Positions 35,437-47,238 of a stretch of DNA of 64,000 nucleotides are shown piece by piece. Each line of letters begins with the position of its first letter. Positions within the stretch are counted from its first letter, which is position 1. The notes under the pieces were generated by a model, which saw only the letters and a list, made by a program, of their open reading frames with translations, did no database searches and was not told the DNA's origin. Origin of the DNA: Enoplolaimus lenunculus (lineage: Eukaryota > Nematoda > Enoplea > Enoplida > Thoracostomopsidae); the NCBI GenBank assembly GCA_030248215.1, contig JASANG010003900.1, forward strand, positions 284,449 through 348,448, read 5' to 3'. A program made the translations under genes and the position numbers.

Positions 35437-35860
35437 CAGGCCGGTAGGCAGCTCACCTTTGTACGCAGCAAAAGCCTGACAAAAACACTATTTAGACGCC
35501 ACCCAGGGCCCAAGTATTAGTTTCATTGCGGCTTTAGCCGCCACGCATAAATTTTATAGACCTTACCCTTCCTAACAACGCGTAAGCCTAACTTAAGTTC
35601 TAAGAGAGACTAGGTGAAGCCAGGGACTCCCTTAAGGTGTGATTTGTGTTTGGTATTATATTTTATATTTTAGTTTTTAGTGTGATTAAGAGAGGCACAG
35701 CCACCTACAGCCAGCTCACTTTGCTAGAAGGCTAAAAATTTCTCAGGTTGACACAAGGGTTTTTGTTGACTTAAACGCAAGGTTGAAAATTTGATAGGGG
35801 GGCCAAAATTATTCCAGCGGGGACTGAGTACCCCTTCACTCCCCTTGGGTACGGCCCGGA
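35437..35860. mobile_element. Long M5-related element
   Basis: CAGGCCGGTAGGCAGCTC at left, GGGTACGGCCCGG at right. Its centre (35576-35705, AACTTAAGTTCTAAGAGAG) recurs inverted at 63800-63960. Confidence 0.6.
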
Positions 35861-36435
35861 ATAAAACTGTCGGTAATATAAAATAATGACCGTGTAAATA
35901 ATATACAAGTCTTTTCCGTTCTAACAGAGAAATTTGTTTTTACATGTTTGAAGCACATTGAATATTGCACAGAAATCTATAAACGTTGGAACGCCCAACA
36001 CACGTATTTTGGGCAGCGTTCTAGCACAGGAATAAACAAGTCTGGCAGTTAAGTGTTTTAATTACCTATTACAAAGGTATGCGTAGCATCTATATTCCTG
36101 CATATCATATTAAACTAGAATTTCTGCATATTGGAAGTACGTTACATAGAAACATCATGCAGGCTCTTATGCAGTAATTTTGATTTTAAATAAAATAAAA
36201 TAATCGTTTTTGTCCGTTTAAAAACCTAAAATGTAAAACTGTTATAAATTCTAAGAAGATTTAAATTCTTTTACAAAACCAACTGTTTCAAACGATGTTT
36301 TTCACGTTACTAAAATTTGAATCAAAATAATTCGCCGCAGCCACCAAAAACTTTTGTATCGAATTTTACTTTAATATGTTGGTATTGCAAATATTGCAAC
36401 CACGTTGACTAGTTTTATTATAAATAAATAAAAAT

Positions 36436-39400
36436 TTATTGTTTTCGACTAATTTGTGCTAAATACTCGTACAGTTCATCGTGACACAATTGGCCTATTT
36501 TAGTGAAAGGAAGGCTGAAAACTCCATGAACACCGTTCGAATAGTGTTTCCAGGTAACTTTGACTCCGGCAGATTTGAGTCGTTTTCCGTACAAAATACC
36601 TTCATCTCTTAAAATATCGAATCCAACAGTGACCAGATACGTTTCAGGCAGGTCGGCTAACGATTTTCTATGAATTGGACAAACATCAGGATTGAAAATA
36701 AATTGTAACATTGAATTTTGAAATTTTAAAATTTCACGTTTTGTCAAATCTGCCGTTGATAGTTGTTTCATTGCCAGTTGACCGATACTTCCATTGACTG
36801 GGACAGTATCGCTTGATTTTGGGAGTTCGTTGCGTTGGAGCAAATTGAACTCTGGGGTTTGTTTCAAGTCTTCGGTTAAATGTTGGTTTGAAAGCATCGC
36901 ATTACGATAGTGTAACGACTGATTCAAGTATAACAGAAAGAAGCTGAAAATATAACAAATATACAGTTCACTGTCTGAGTCATCATTTCTGCTATCTTTA
37001 GCAACCGGCGGTTGCCTATAAATGATCGCATGCTGAAACGTTTTGTATATTTGAGCTTCTTGTGCCGTCCAATGATCATTCCACACTCAAATTTGAACGT
37101 CCTAAAGGCTACACTTCTAGAGACAGATAGCAATTTTTGTCGCAACGAACCAATCAAATTTTAATACCGTTTGACGCAGATTAAGCTGAGTAGAATGATG
37201 GTTAATTTTCGTTGCATTTTGAGCATACATTTTAACAATTTTTGTCGCAACGAACCAATCAAATTTTAATACCGTTTGACGCAGATTAAGCTGAGTAGAA
37301 TGATGGTTAATTTTCGTTGCATTTTGAGCATACATTTTAACAATTTTTGTCGCAACGAACCAATCAAATTTTAATACCGTTTGACGCAGATTAAGCTGAG
37401 TAGAATGATGGTTAATTTTCGTTGCATTTTGAGCATACATTTTAACAATTTTTGTCGCAACGAACCAATCAAATTTTAATACCGTTTGACGCAGATTAAG
37501 CTGAGTAGAGTGATGGTTAATTTTCGTTGCATTTTGAGCATACATTTTAACAATTTTTGTCGCAACGAACCAATCAAATTTTAATACCGTTTGACGCAGA
37601 TTAAGCTGAGTAGAATGATGGTTAATTTTCGTTGCATTTTGAGCATACATTTTAACAATTTTTGTCGCAACGAACCAATCAAATTTTAATACCGTTTGAC
37701 GCAGATTAAGCTGAGTAGAATGATGGTTAATTTTCGTTGCATTTTGAGCATACATTTTAACAATTTTTGTCGCAACGAACCAATCAAATTTTAATACCGT
37801 TTGACGCAAATTAAGCTGAGTAGAATGATGATTAATTTTTGTTGCATTTTGAGCATAAATTCTTGACTATAAAGTGAAAAATAGTGAATTTAGCTATAAT
37901 TACATATTATCTTAAAAACAACGGAATAGTGAACCGTCTCAGTCTAAATTTGGCGTACTTTTATCCGTTCGAAGGGGAACTTCATAGTTTAGCCGAGGGC
38001 CCCGAATTCACACTTACTCAGCCATGATCGAAGTCGAAAGAATCGTATAATTATTTGCATATTCGATCGCATGTCCTTGAAGATAACTTGGTAAGGTCAT
38101 GTCGGCAAATTGTACCACAGGATAAATCAATATTTGTGCCTATAACATAGCTTTTTGAATAGCCTAAGGTATTTCGTGATCCAAATCGTAACAGAATATG
38201 CTCACTAACTGCAAAAAATGCTGAGTCAAATTGACTGTTTCCAAAATAGGCTTTTTCTGACTGCACAAACTGAGTCAAAATTCGACAGCGCCAAAGTCAA
38301 ATTCGATTCACTGAATCGCTCAATGAGACGAATTTGACTCTGGCGCAGTTGAATTTGACTCAGTTTGTGTAGTCAGGAAAAGCCTATTTCCGAGAGAGTC
38401 AATTTGACTCACCATTTTTTACAGTGTAGCCCTCCCGATTAAATTTTTCTGAAACTATTTTTTTCTTTAATTTGTTATATTTGGGCGGACATATTTGAAT
38501 AAAATACATATATACAAATATGCACTGTAAATTAAAATGAGCTGATATCAACACAGATAGCGAGTCAGTTATTTCGCAGTTAAAACGTTTATTCACTTTG
38601 AGTTGAGTTGATTTTCACTCTGAGTTGTATTAATACCTTAATACCAAGTGAGCTTATTAGCTTACTCAGAATGAATTGAATAAAATAAAAAAATTGTCGT
38701 TCTGAAACACCTAATTTAGGACTCAAATTTTTGCGTGAATTCAACTCATGTTGAGTTAAAATAGACGTAAGTACAGGATTTGGGTGTATACATGGAAATA
38801 TTATTGAGAAATATAAGAACAAAACTTTTGGAGAAACGAAAAAAAGGTAATTTTAACTTTAGAATAAACTTAATAGTTCCTACAGTGGTCAAAAAATTTT
38901 CTCTCACTGTAAATTCCAATCAGTTAACTAATCAACTCAATTACCTAAGTTATTTCTGAATTAACATCTGTAAACAGTAACTCAATCTGCGTTGAGTTGA
39001 TTTTGGCCGAATTGATTAATTAACTGAGAAAGAATTGAATTGAATCAGAATTTTGAGTTCTGATAGTTCTAACTGAGGTTGAGTGATATAACTCATTCGG
39101 AGTAGAAATCAACGCACTGAAATTTACAGTGCTCTTGCTATGTCCGTTGGTGAAAAAGTTTTGCCTAAGTTTATTCCTATTCCAAAATAAAATCCTGGCT
39201 ACGGTTCAAGCTGGCCCAAAACAAATTCGACGTTGTTACAAAACGTATTAAAACTGATATAGGCCCCTTAGCCAAGGCCGGGTGCTAGAGCGCAGCTCAG
39301 CCCCCCTAGAAAAATTTTGCCTTCCTAGAAAATTTTTTGCCAATCTAAGGAACAGGGGCGGAACAATATTTTATAAGCATATTTGTAAGCCTAAGCTTAT

Positions 39401-42400
39401 ATCTAAGTCTAAGCCTAAGCCTAAGCTTTAGAATGAGCATATTCCTTAGCCTAAGCCTAAGCCTAAAACCTAAACCAAGCAAACACATTTGTCTAAAGCT
39501 TAAGCTTGCTCTATTGCATCCCACAGAAAAACGTTCCGCCCCTGATCTTTACATGGGCTAAAATTTTTAACCTTGCTCGTAATATAATTCATCGAAAACG
39601 CTGGTATAACCTTCATAAAAATTATTAGCCACACTATCACACTGATCTGGCTACAGGCTTGAGCTGGTGTCTGCTTAAATCATTTTTTGCGTTTTCATAA
39701 TATTTCAAAAAACACCCGAAAAAGCGTTACCTTTAAGGGATGTGCTTCAGGTTTAATCTTGAGGCGTTGAGCAATCACAGCTGCTAAATTGCCACCTGCA
39801 CTATCTCCGGCGACAATTACGCCAGCCGGATCTGTGTTCAAATGTTTGCATCCGGTTTGAATTAAATATCGCACAGCGGACTCGCAATCTCCAACGGCTG
39901 CTGGAAATGGATGTTCAGGAGCGAGCCTGTATCTGAAAACAAACATAATTAATGGAAAAATTAAACCCCATTCACGTTGCAAGTTTTTGCTGCGAGAATT
40001 CACAGTTTCACAGTCGGTGGCGAATTCAGAAATTTGTTAATGTTGGTTTTTGTGCCTGCTGGGATGCTTATACCCTACGCCTGGATGCCTAACTTAAATC
40101 TCTCAGTGAATATACAGTACAACACTTAAATTTCAGTCAGTTGGTTAACACAGAAGGAGTGAAATCATTCAGTCAAAGTTAGGACTATTAGAACTCAGAA
40201 TTCTGATTCAATTCAACTCATTCTGAGTTAATTAATCAACTCTTCCAAAATACCATAAACAACCTTCTTTAGAAGAGCTGACAGTTAAAGGTAACAAATC
40301 TGTTACACTGCAAATTCCAACGAGCTGATCATTCGACTCATCGGAATTTACAGTGTAAGGCGAAATTGTGCCGCCCACACGTTGGTTTAAAGGAAAGTCG
40401 ACCTGGTCTAGAACACCACCGAACAGTGATCAAAACCTAGTATTTGTATTAATGCTTGCTTGCTGGTGCCCGATATCCGTTGAAGAAAACGTTTATTTAT
40501 CTTGTATCAAAAGCTTGAGCGATAATGTAAGATTATACTTAGGAATGTACTTTCAAAACATCGGGTCACTACAACAGGTTACGATATAAAAGACACTGCA
40601 TTAGGCATATTTTAAATGATAGATTTAAATAGATATTTGCGCCAATAAGGATATGTGGGCCATACGGGTGTTAAGAAGTCTTATAAAAATTTCGGCCTAT
40701 GTATAGAACAAGGTCGTAACAACAGTATAAGCATACTTACTCAATAGACACTACGGTTAGTCCAGAATTTTTAGCGAGTTCAATCATATGTGAATGATAG
40801 GAATCTAAAAATACAGTCTAAACAACTCCATAATTGCACTACTTAAACAATTTTAGCAAACGAGAAACAGGAGCGTCCACAGAAAATCATATTTGGGGGG
40901 ACACCGAATAATTTTGAGGCTTCGCCTACAATTGCAATTCCTGATTGTTTACTTTTAGACCGAACCTGTTTAGGGAGATACCAACCAAATTTTGGGGGGT
41001 GGGTGGTGTACGACCCACAATTTGGCATGTGAGGACGCCCTTAACGATCAATTGACTTGATATGAGTAACTTACATACTTTGAAATGCAACAATGCGCTG
41101 ATATAATTTTGTACAACGCGAAAAGTATATATTAGCTGTTTTGTCTAAACCGCCAGCAACTCTTGGCAAAACCCAGGGTGTAACCGAAGCCGCAGCCAAG
41201 GGTGAAACTAATTTCGATAATTTAAGCTTTCACAATTGCCCCAAAGATTAAATACAGAAAACCTGATTGTAGGGCGACGGGTTTTGTAAAAAATAAACAC
41301 GAAAAAATTCGCTACCGAAATTGCGTAAACTTCCTGCAAAAATTGCACAACAACTGGAGATTCGTAACCCGCAAACTTGCTTATACACTTTTAAGATAAG
41401 TTAGCAAATTATTTTAAACTCGCGTAGCGTGTGCAATACGGCGTATTTTGCCAGCTGTCGGTCAATGTGCAACCGGACTTGAACGAACCGGAACCGGAGA
41501 TCAACAAATTTGGCCGCAAAGACGAAATCAAAATAGAAAATAACTAATAAAAAATGTTGAATAAGAAAAATTTCATAACCAAAATTGTCGAAAAATTCAA
41601 CCACATCCGGATGACAGGAGGACGACCTTTCGCCGGAACCAGACCAGCTGTGTCGGTTTGGGTAAAACTTGCCAAACAAGCGTATGTAAAGCATAGTTTG
41701 CCATACATGTGCACATATACCGAAACATGAACACTGTAAATTTCAGTGAGTTGATTTTAACTCAGAATGAGTTGAATCACTCAGTCTGAGTTAGGACGAT
41801 CAGAATTCAGAATTCTGAGTTGATTCAATTCATTCTGAGTTAATTAACCAACTTACCCAGAGTCAACTCAACTCAGAGTGCGAATTTACTCAACTGAGAG
41901 TGAGTTAATGTTTACTGATATTAACTCAGAAATAACCAACTCGCTTGCTGAATTAATTAATCAACCTATTGGAATTTACAGTGAAGTTGTTGCAAATGAC
42001 CACATGGTGCAGTGGTAGCATGCTTGACTCGAGTGCATGAGGGCCGAAATTCGATTACAATTAGTGGCCCTTAACTTAAAAAGTGCAAAACTTCGAACGT
42101 AGGTCGTTCAGACTGTGTACACTGTAAATTCCAATAAATTGATTAATCAATTCAGCGAGTTGGTTATTTCTGACTTAATATCAGTAAACATTAGCTCACT
42201 CTGAATTGAGTTAATTCTCACTCTGAGTTGAGTTGACTCTGGGTGAGTTGATTAATTAAATCAGAATGAATTGAATGAACTCAAAATACTGAGTTCTGAT
42301 AGTCCTAACTCAGACTGAGTGATTAACTCATTCTGAGTTCAAATCGACTCACTGAAACTTACAGTGTAGTTACCGCATTTCGATTATAATTTGCTGTAGC

Positions 42401-45191
42401 GTCAGCTTGTTCGCTGTTCGCTTACCAATGGATCCGACTACCCAGCCACCGCCATGTATAAAAACCAGCGTTGTTTGGTAAATTTGTTTTTTTGGTCTGT
42501 AAATCCGAACCGGTACACTATTATACGACGCGTCATAAACCTAAAATATTGTCAAATTGTGGATTTTCATGAAATTTTGGCTCTGATACACTGTAAATTT
42601 AAGTGAGTTGATCTTACCTTATAATGAGTTGAATCCAATCAGAGGTCTGAACTTTGAATTAGGTCTTTCAGAACTCAGAATTCAGAATTGATTGAACTCA
42701 TTCTGAGTTAATTAATTAACTCACCCATCGTTAAATCAGCTCAGAGTAATAGTTAATGTTTACTGCTATTAACTGAAAATAGCCAGAAACAACCAATTCT
42801 CCCTCTGAGCTGGCTAATCAATTCATCGGAATTTACAGTGTAACAATAGTTGTGGAACCCAGTAAGCATGAAACACTGATCTGTTGGATTAGGAGTTTGG
42901 CCAATCCATTGACAAATCCGGTGGGGGAGGCATCTGGTTTAGCCACCCTCCCGTGACCAAAACAAAGGTTTGGCGCTAACGTTGAGCAGGTAAGTGGAGT
43001 TTGATTTTCGCTCGCGAATTTTTCCATATATCTCGCGCATTCCTTCTCCGCCACACGTTCAATCTACCAGTTAGGGTCAAGCACAAAAGCCGAGACGTAT
43101 CAGAACCCCGTGATTAGCGCCTCCCAAAACCGTAGTTGAAGGCGACCGTGCCAAACAGGCCGGGATTCGATGGCAAAATCAATTTTAATAACGATTTCAA
43201 CATGACCAAAATATTTTATATTTTTTCTTCTCGCTCGCGAAATTTTTTTAATTTTAGTGCCTAGAAGCTATTAACCCCTTCTCACACTGAGTTGCCTATA
43301 GGCAACTCAGCGGAGTGTATATACGTTAAATAAAATATATCGCACCGTGTTTAACAATTGCAACACGTATACATAGTACTAAATTACCACAAGACGTGAG
43401 AGCCGCCTCAGGCTCGAGCGTCAAGCTCCTATAGCTGAGTGGTGATGGTATACGCCTCCCACTCCAGTCACTGGAGTTCGAATCCGAGCATAAAAGTAGG
43501 TCTCAGGGGAAATAGAAAATATTCATGTGAGAAAGGGTTAAACCGCTGGGGCAGGTGCAATTTTCAGTTTTCCACTGAATCACACGCTAAAAGCTATTAG
43601 GTTTTAAATCGAGAATTTAAATAATAGTCAATTTACATCTCGAGTTTCCTACACATTTTTGAGATTGCAGTTATTTGATTTTGAAAATAACTGAGAAAAA
43701 AATTATTTTTGTGGGATATTGCAAGTGTTAAGTTTAATGAATTATAGAGTTAATATTATATATTTAAAGATAGTAAACGGAAAATTTTTCGTTTAACCCT
43801 TTCTCACATGGATATTTTTTATTTTTCCTGAGACCTACTTTTATGCTCACCACTCAGCTATAGGAGCTTGACGCTCGACCCGAGGGGGCTCTCACGTCTT
43901 GTGGTAATTTAGTACTACGTATACGTGTTGCAATTGTTCAACACGGTGCGATATATATTATTCAACGTATATACACTGCGCTAAGTTGCCTGTAGGCAAC
44001 TCAATGTGAGAAGGGGTTAATATTTACCCTTTCTCACATGAATATTTGCACTTTCACATTAGATGTAATTTCAAGGTGAGATTCGAACCCCAGTCTCACG
44101 GGTGTGAGGCGTTTACGATGACCACTGAGCTATAGGAGCTTCACGCTCGAGCCCGAAGGGGCTCTCACGTCATGAGGAGATTTTGCACTCTGCATATAGG
44201 TTATAAATGTTAAACACTGCTCACAGTGTGTATTGCTCGTACATTATTGTATTTAGTTGGTCATAGTATACTCTATGAGTGAAAGGGTTAACTGGGGGAG
44301 TCAAAATTATATATAATATTGACTGAAGAGCTAGTTTTCGCGGAAGTTAGCATTATATGCTGACCGGCACGCATAATACATAGTGCAATGCACTTGCATA
44401 TACACGGACAAGCATGCCTCACATGGTTACAGCAGCAAACTTTATGCGTCATCCACTTTAATTTGCGCCCGGCTTGTGAAAATCAAAAATGCTCTTTTCC
44501 AACTTGAGTTTTAGAAAAAGGGTAGCAGTGGGAAATTGAATTTAAAAACTTTTTCAATTTTCCTTTGCCGTTCATTTTCTATTAAAATCAAATAGTAAAT
44601 TGATCTATTGTTCAAATTTCGTGCATTTAAGTTCCCACTGCTACCTACCCTTTTTTCAAACTCAAGTTGGAAAACGGCATTTTTGATTTCCACAAGCCGG
44701 GCGTAAATTAATGTGAATGACGCATTACCTCGAGTCCTTCTTCGCTTGGCGTTGGACTAATAAATTTCATTGGCCACATAGGAAATCGTAACATTGTTGC
44801 GTATAACGAAGCAATGTTCGTCTTGCGAGCAACAGCAATCTGATAAATAATAAACACCCCAAAAATGTTTCAGTTAAGCCCAACCATGAAACGACCCTTC
44901 GATAATGAATAAACAATTTTTTTACTTTAACTTAAGCCTAAGCTTGCAATGACGATTGGTATCTTCAGAGCTCATAAATTTTCCACTAGCGAGGCGAGCA
45001 ATTTCGGTGTGAAAAATAACAAAATGATATTTAATATTTACCGGTAATTGAAACAGCCGTGTGTACACGCTAAATTTGCGTAGTACATTTTCATCCGGCT
45101 CAAGCATATTTTCAGGTATCGATTGGTGGAAATACGCGGCTAACACAACCGCTAAAATAGCGAATAAGAGTATCTTTCGTATGAGACCCAT
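36436..45191 (-). CDS. Arylacetamide deacetylase-like serine esterase (hormone-sensitive-lipase family)
   Basis: A type II membrane esterase/lipase of the alpha/beta-hydrolase fold; relatives hydrolyse acyl esters and amides at the ER membrane. Exons in transcript order: 45191-45042, 44839-44729, 42540-42426, 41135-41075, 39932-39731, 38139-38018, 36943-36436; 422 aa plus TAA, phases consistent. Residues 4-23 form a signal anchor after MGLIRK. The oxyanion motif HGGG is at 116-119, YRLAPEHPFP at 147-156, the nucleophile elbow GDSAGG with Ser190, LIYPVVQF at 217-224, the acid Asp363 in GFDILRDEG, and His393 in NGVHGVF. Length matches the family (about 400 aa). Introns hold many MITEs, including the tRNA-bearing P elements, and a 105-bp array. 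The intron 2 donor lies against a MITE end. The true substrate is unknown. Confidence 0.92.
37131..37858. repeat. 105-bp tandem array, about seven units
   Basis: Units begin CAATTTTTGTCGCAACGAAC at 37131, 37236, 37341 and so on, almost identical except the last. In the last intron of the esterase gene. Because 105 is divisible by 3, one frame stays open across it. Confidence 0.95.
38207..38426. mobile_element. TA-target MITE M3
   Basis: Long inverted repeats of GAGTCAAATTGACT type (left about 38207, right CCATTTTTTACAGTG then TA). It starts about 68 bp upstream of esterase exon 38139 on the minus strand. Confidence 0.75.
38905..39131. mobile_element. MITE M2
   Basis: CACTGTAAATTCC to GAAATTTACAGTG, interior of GAGTTGA/TCAACTC words, in an esterase intron. 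A more decayed M2 with only a clear left end (CACTGTAAATTAAAATGAG) lies just upstream, 38524-38770. Confidence 0.8.
39264..39665. mobile_element. GC-rich MITE M5 interrupted by M1
   Basis: GCCCCTTAGCCAAGGCC at left and GATCTGGCTACAGGCTTG at right, with the M1 copy 39338-39559 inserted. Confidence 0.65.
39338..39559 (-). mobile_element. M1 copy nested in an M5 element
   Basis: TGCCAATCTAAGGAACAGGG to TCTTTACATGGGCT, inserted in an AAAATTTT-type site of the M5 element spanning 39264-39665. In an intron of the esterase gene. Confidence 0.8.
40307..40357. mobile_element. M2 miniature, both TIRs with almost no interior
   Basis: CACTGCAAATTCC and GGAATTTACAGTG separated by about 25 bp; a decayed M2-like stretch precedes it (40120-40260). 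Confidence 0.6.
41686..42118 (+). repeat. tRNA-related SINE-like element S, split by M2
   Basis: GTATGTAAAGCATAGTTTGCC, the M2 insertion 41732-41983, then GGTGCAGTGGTAGCATGC (A-box-like), CCGAAATTCGATTAC (B-box-like) and CTTCGAACGTAGGTCGTTCAG. In an esterase intron. Confidence 0.55.
41732..41983. mobile_element. MITE M2 splitting a SINE-like element
   Basis: CACTGTAAATTTC to GGAATTTACAGTG, 252 bp. Sequence on both sides belongs to the SINE-like repeat also found at 17496. Confidence 0.85.
42120..42366. mobile_element. MITE M2
   Basis: CACTGTAAATTCC to GAAACTTACAGTG with TA on both sides. It ends 60 bp from esterase exon 3 (42426). Confidence 0.88.
42589..42840. mobile_element. MITE M2
   Basis: CACTGTAAATTTA to GGAATTTACAGTG with TA on both sides; 49 bp from esterase exon 3 (42540). 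Confidence 0.88.
43271..43541 (+). mobile_element. piggyBac-like MITE with tRNA-like core (P, copy 1)
   Basis: Bounded by TTAA on both sides with TIR TTAACCCCTTCTCACA. The interior (43425-43495) has a Pol III A box TAGCTGAGTGG and B box AGTTCGAATCC in tRNA spacing. It lies in AADAC-like intron 2, antisense to that gene. TTAA targets and CCC-starting termini are hallmarks of piggyBac. Confidence 0.75.
43793..44020 (-). mobile_element. piggyBac-like MITE (P, copy 2, inverted, core deleted)
   Basis: Same TTAA-bounded family as the element at 43271, in the opposite orientation and 228 bp long. About 43 bp of the tRNA-like core, including the B box, are missing; the A box and flanks remain. Confidence 0.75.
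44023..44291 (-). mobile_element. piggyBac-like MITE with tRNA-Val-like core (P, copy 3)
   Basis: Right end TTAA at 44288; left end TTTA at 44023, perhaps a decayed TTAA. The minus strand carries A box TAGCTCAGTGG and B box GGTTCGAATCT, with CTCACAC in the anticodon region, so a valine-type (CAC) tRNA is the likeliest source. It is diverged from copies 1 and 2 outside the core. Confidence 0.65.
44444..44727. mobile_element. Palindromic MITE Q next to a splice donor
   Basis: About 100-bp inverted repeats (TGCGTCATCCAC... and ...GTGAATGACGCA) with a short centre, flanked by TTA on both sides, the TWA target of PIF/Harbinger transposons. Its right end is 2 bases from AADAC-like exon 2 (44729). 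Confidence 0.75.
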
Positions 45192-45221
45192 GGTTGATGG
45201 CTGGCTTGCTATATTTTCGGT

Positions 45222-45330
45222 GTCTATTTATTTATTTATTCGTTTATTTATTTTTTTAATTTAATTTATTTATTTATTTACGTATGTATTTATTTATTTA
45301 ATTTATTTATTTTATTTATTTATTTATTAT
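45222..45330. repeat. (TTTA)n microsatellite upstream of the esterase gene
   Basis: Imperfect TTTA units beginning about 30 bp upstream of the ATG at 45191. Confidence 0.9.
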
Positions 45331-45544
45331 TTGAGAAATTGTTTTAGGACGGATACATAGCTACTATCATAAGGTTTCCGCAATTTTTACCAGTACATAA
45401 GTGGCTGATGTTTAATAGGACTAAAACGGTTAAGAATAATCAAATTGGGTTAGGCAAATAGTATATTTTTGCAAAATTTAAGGTCGGACCTGGCATACAT
45501 TACTGTTTACGAAATCACCAATTAAATTTCAAGAGTTCACGATA

Positions 45545-45715
45545 CCAGGGTACACACAAAATAAATTGTTTTAAAAAGTTCAAGACTCCTACTTTATTAA
45601 ATGTTCAAGACATAAAGACGTTAATGGCCTTAAACAGATCAGAAATTCGTTTCTGATATGAATAAAACATAAATGTTTTATGTTCAAAGAATTAATGTTG
45701 GCGTTTTATAAGACA
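45545..45715 (-). repeat. Dispersed repeat M12
   Basis: Reverse-complement counterpart of 23624-23795, starting ACACACAAAATAAATTG. Confidence 0.6.
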
Positions 45716-45749
45716 GCGAACAATTTTTACAAAGTTGCACACTCTTGTA

Positions 45750-46003
45750 CACTGTAAATTTCAGTGAGTTAATTTTAACTCAGAATGAGTTGACTCACTC
45801 AGTCTGAGTTAAGACTACCAGAACTCAGAGTTTTGAGTTGATTCAATGCATTCTGAGTTAATTAATCAACTCACCCATAGAGTCAACTCAACTCAGAGTG
45901 AGAATCAATTCAATACAGAGTGAGTTAATGTTTACTAATATTAATTTAGAAATAACTAACTCGCTAGATGAATTGATTAATCAACTCATTGAAATTTACA
46001 GTG
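45750..46003. mobile_element. MITE M2
   Basis: CACTGTAAATTTC to GAAATTTACAGTG with TA on both sides. A right-end M2 fragment follows at 46566-46632. Confidence 0.88.
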
Positions 46004-46309
46004 TAAGAGTGATCATCGACTCTTTGGTAATATATATCAACAATGAGTCGACTCAAAGATTGTGTGCAAAGTTTCTCAAGTTGATTAAATTTCAACTTAT
46101 TTCGAGCTGGCTGGTGTCAATTTATTCATGGATTCAAGCAAAACACATATCAGTGACAATTTGTTCATTTAGTGTAATTGATTTCAACACAGTACCAGTG
46201 TGTATTGGTTTTCAGGGGACAAAATATTCATAGGGGTGCTGCTGAACTTTCACCCCTACATTTGTTTGCTGATCTTTGGTTGTAGCTTGTAAAAATTAAT
46301 ACAAGCCTG

Positions 46310-46488
46310 GGCCCATGTATAGAACAAGGCCGAAGCAGTAGTATAAACATATCCCTAAGCCTAAGTCTAAAAGCCTAAGCGTATGTATGAGCCTATTTCT
46401 AAGCCAAAGCCCTACGCATAAGCAAAAAATTTGTCTAAAGCTTAAACTGTCTCTATTATAGCCCTTGGCCTTGTTCTATTGATGGGCC
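46310..46488 (-). mobile_element. Telomere-repeat MITE M1, TIR variant
   Basis: GGCCCATGTATAGAACAAGG at left and CCTTGTTCTATTGATGGGCC at right, so both ends are of the same TIR type, unlike the usual asymmetric pair. Confidence 0.75.
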
Positions 46489-46985
46489 AAAGTGTATATA
46501 ATTTTACTTCGAAAAGTTAAGCACAACACCGCTACAAACAATCTAAAATTATCCGTTTTCACACTCATAAATAACCAGAAGTAACTAATTATCCCTCTGA
46601 GTTGATTAATCAACTCATTGGAATTTTCAGTGATAGCCAGCTTCTAGGTACATTGTATATTTCAAGAAAGGGTTGATTGGCCTTTAAATGCTTTCACGAT
46701 ATCCTTTTGCAGTTCCGGTTGAATATTACAAAACCGTTTTGAGTTTCAAACAACTCTTGAGGTGAAAAATAATTAAAATATTCAAAACTTAAGTTGAGCA
46801 AATACGTTTTTTCTCGACGTGTTGTCTTATAAATTTCACTTTAAATAGATGCTTTAGCTGTTGTAATACTGCATACAGTACCGGATGTTAATCTTCTTTC
46901 ACATGAATGCGAGCGAAATATATTATGTTGGAAAAGCGCATCAGCGAAGCGGATAAAAAGCCAAACGTTTTTTGTATACTACATA

Positions 46986-47238
46986 CACTGTAAATTCCAC
47001 TGAGTTGTTTTAACTCCGAACGAGTTGAATCTCTCAGTCTGAGTTAGGACTATCAGAACTCACAATTCTGAGTTGATTCAACTCATTCTGATTTAGTTAA
47101 ACTACTCACCCGGAGTCAACTCAACTCACAGTGAGAATCAAGTCAACTCTGAGTGAGTTTTAAAGTTAACTGTTATTAACTCAGATATGACTAACTTTCC
47201 GTCTGAGTTGATTAATGAACTCATTAGAATTTACAGCG
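46986..47238. mobile_element. MITE M2
   Basis: CACTGTAAATTCC to GAATTTACAGCG, TA on both sides. Confidence 0.88.

Larger units (their letters stand above)
34022..36435. other. Interval between convergent collagen and esterase genes
   Basis: Collagen 3' flank, with an odd GC-balanced stretch at 34,080-34,370 of unknown nature, then the hAT-type element with M6, an M4 fragment and the long M5-related element. 35,870-36,435 is AT-rich with nothing recognised. Confidence 0.5.

Noticed and set aside
37117-37809. 230-codon minus-strand ORF across the 105-bp array as an independent gene
   Set aside because: It is one 35-codon unit repeated; a single stop-free unit makes the whole array open. It lies inside an intron of a well-supported gene.
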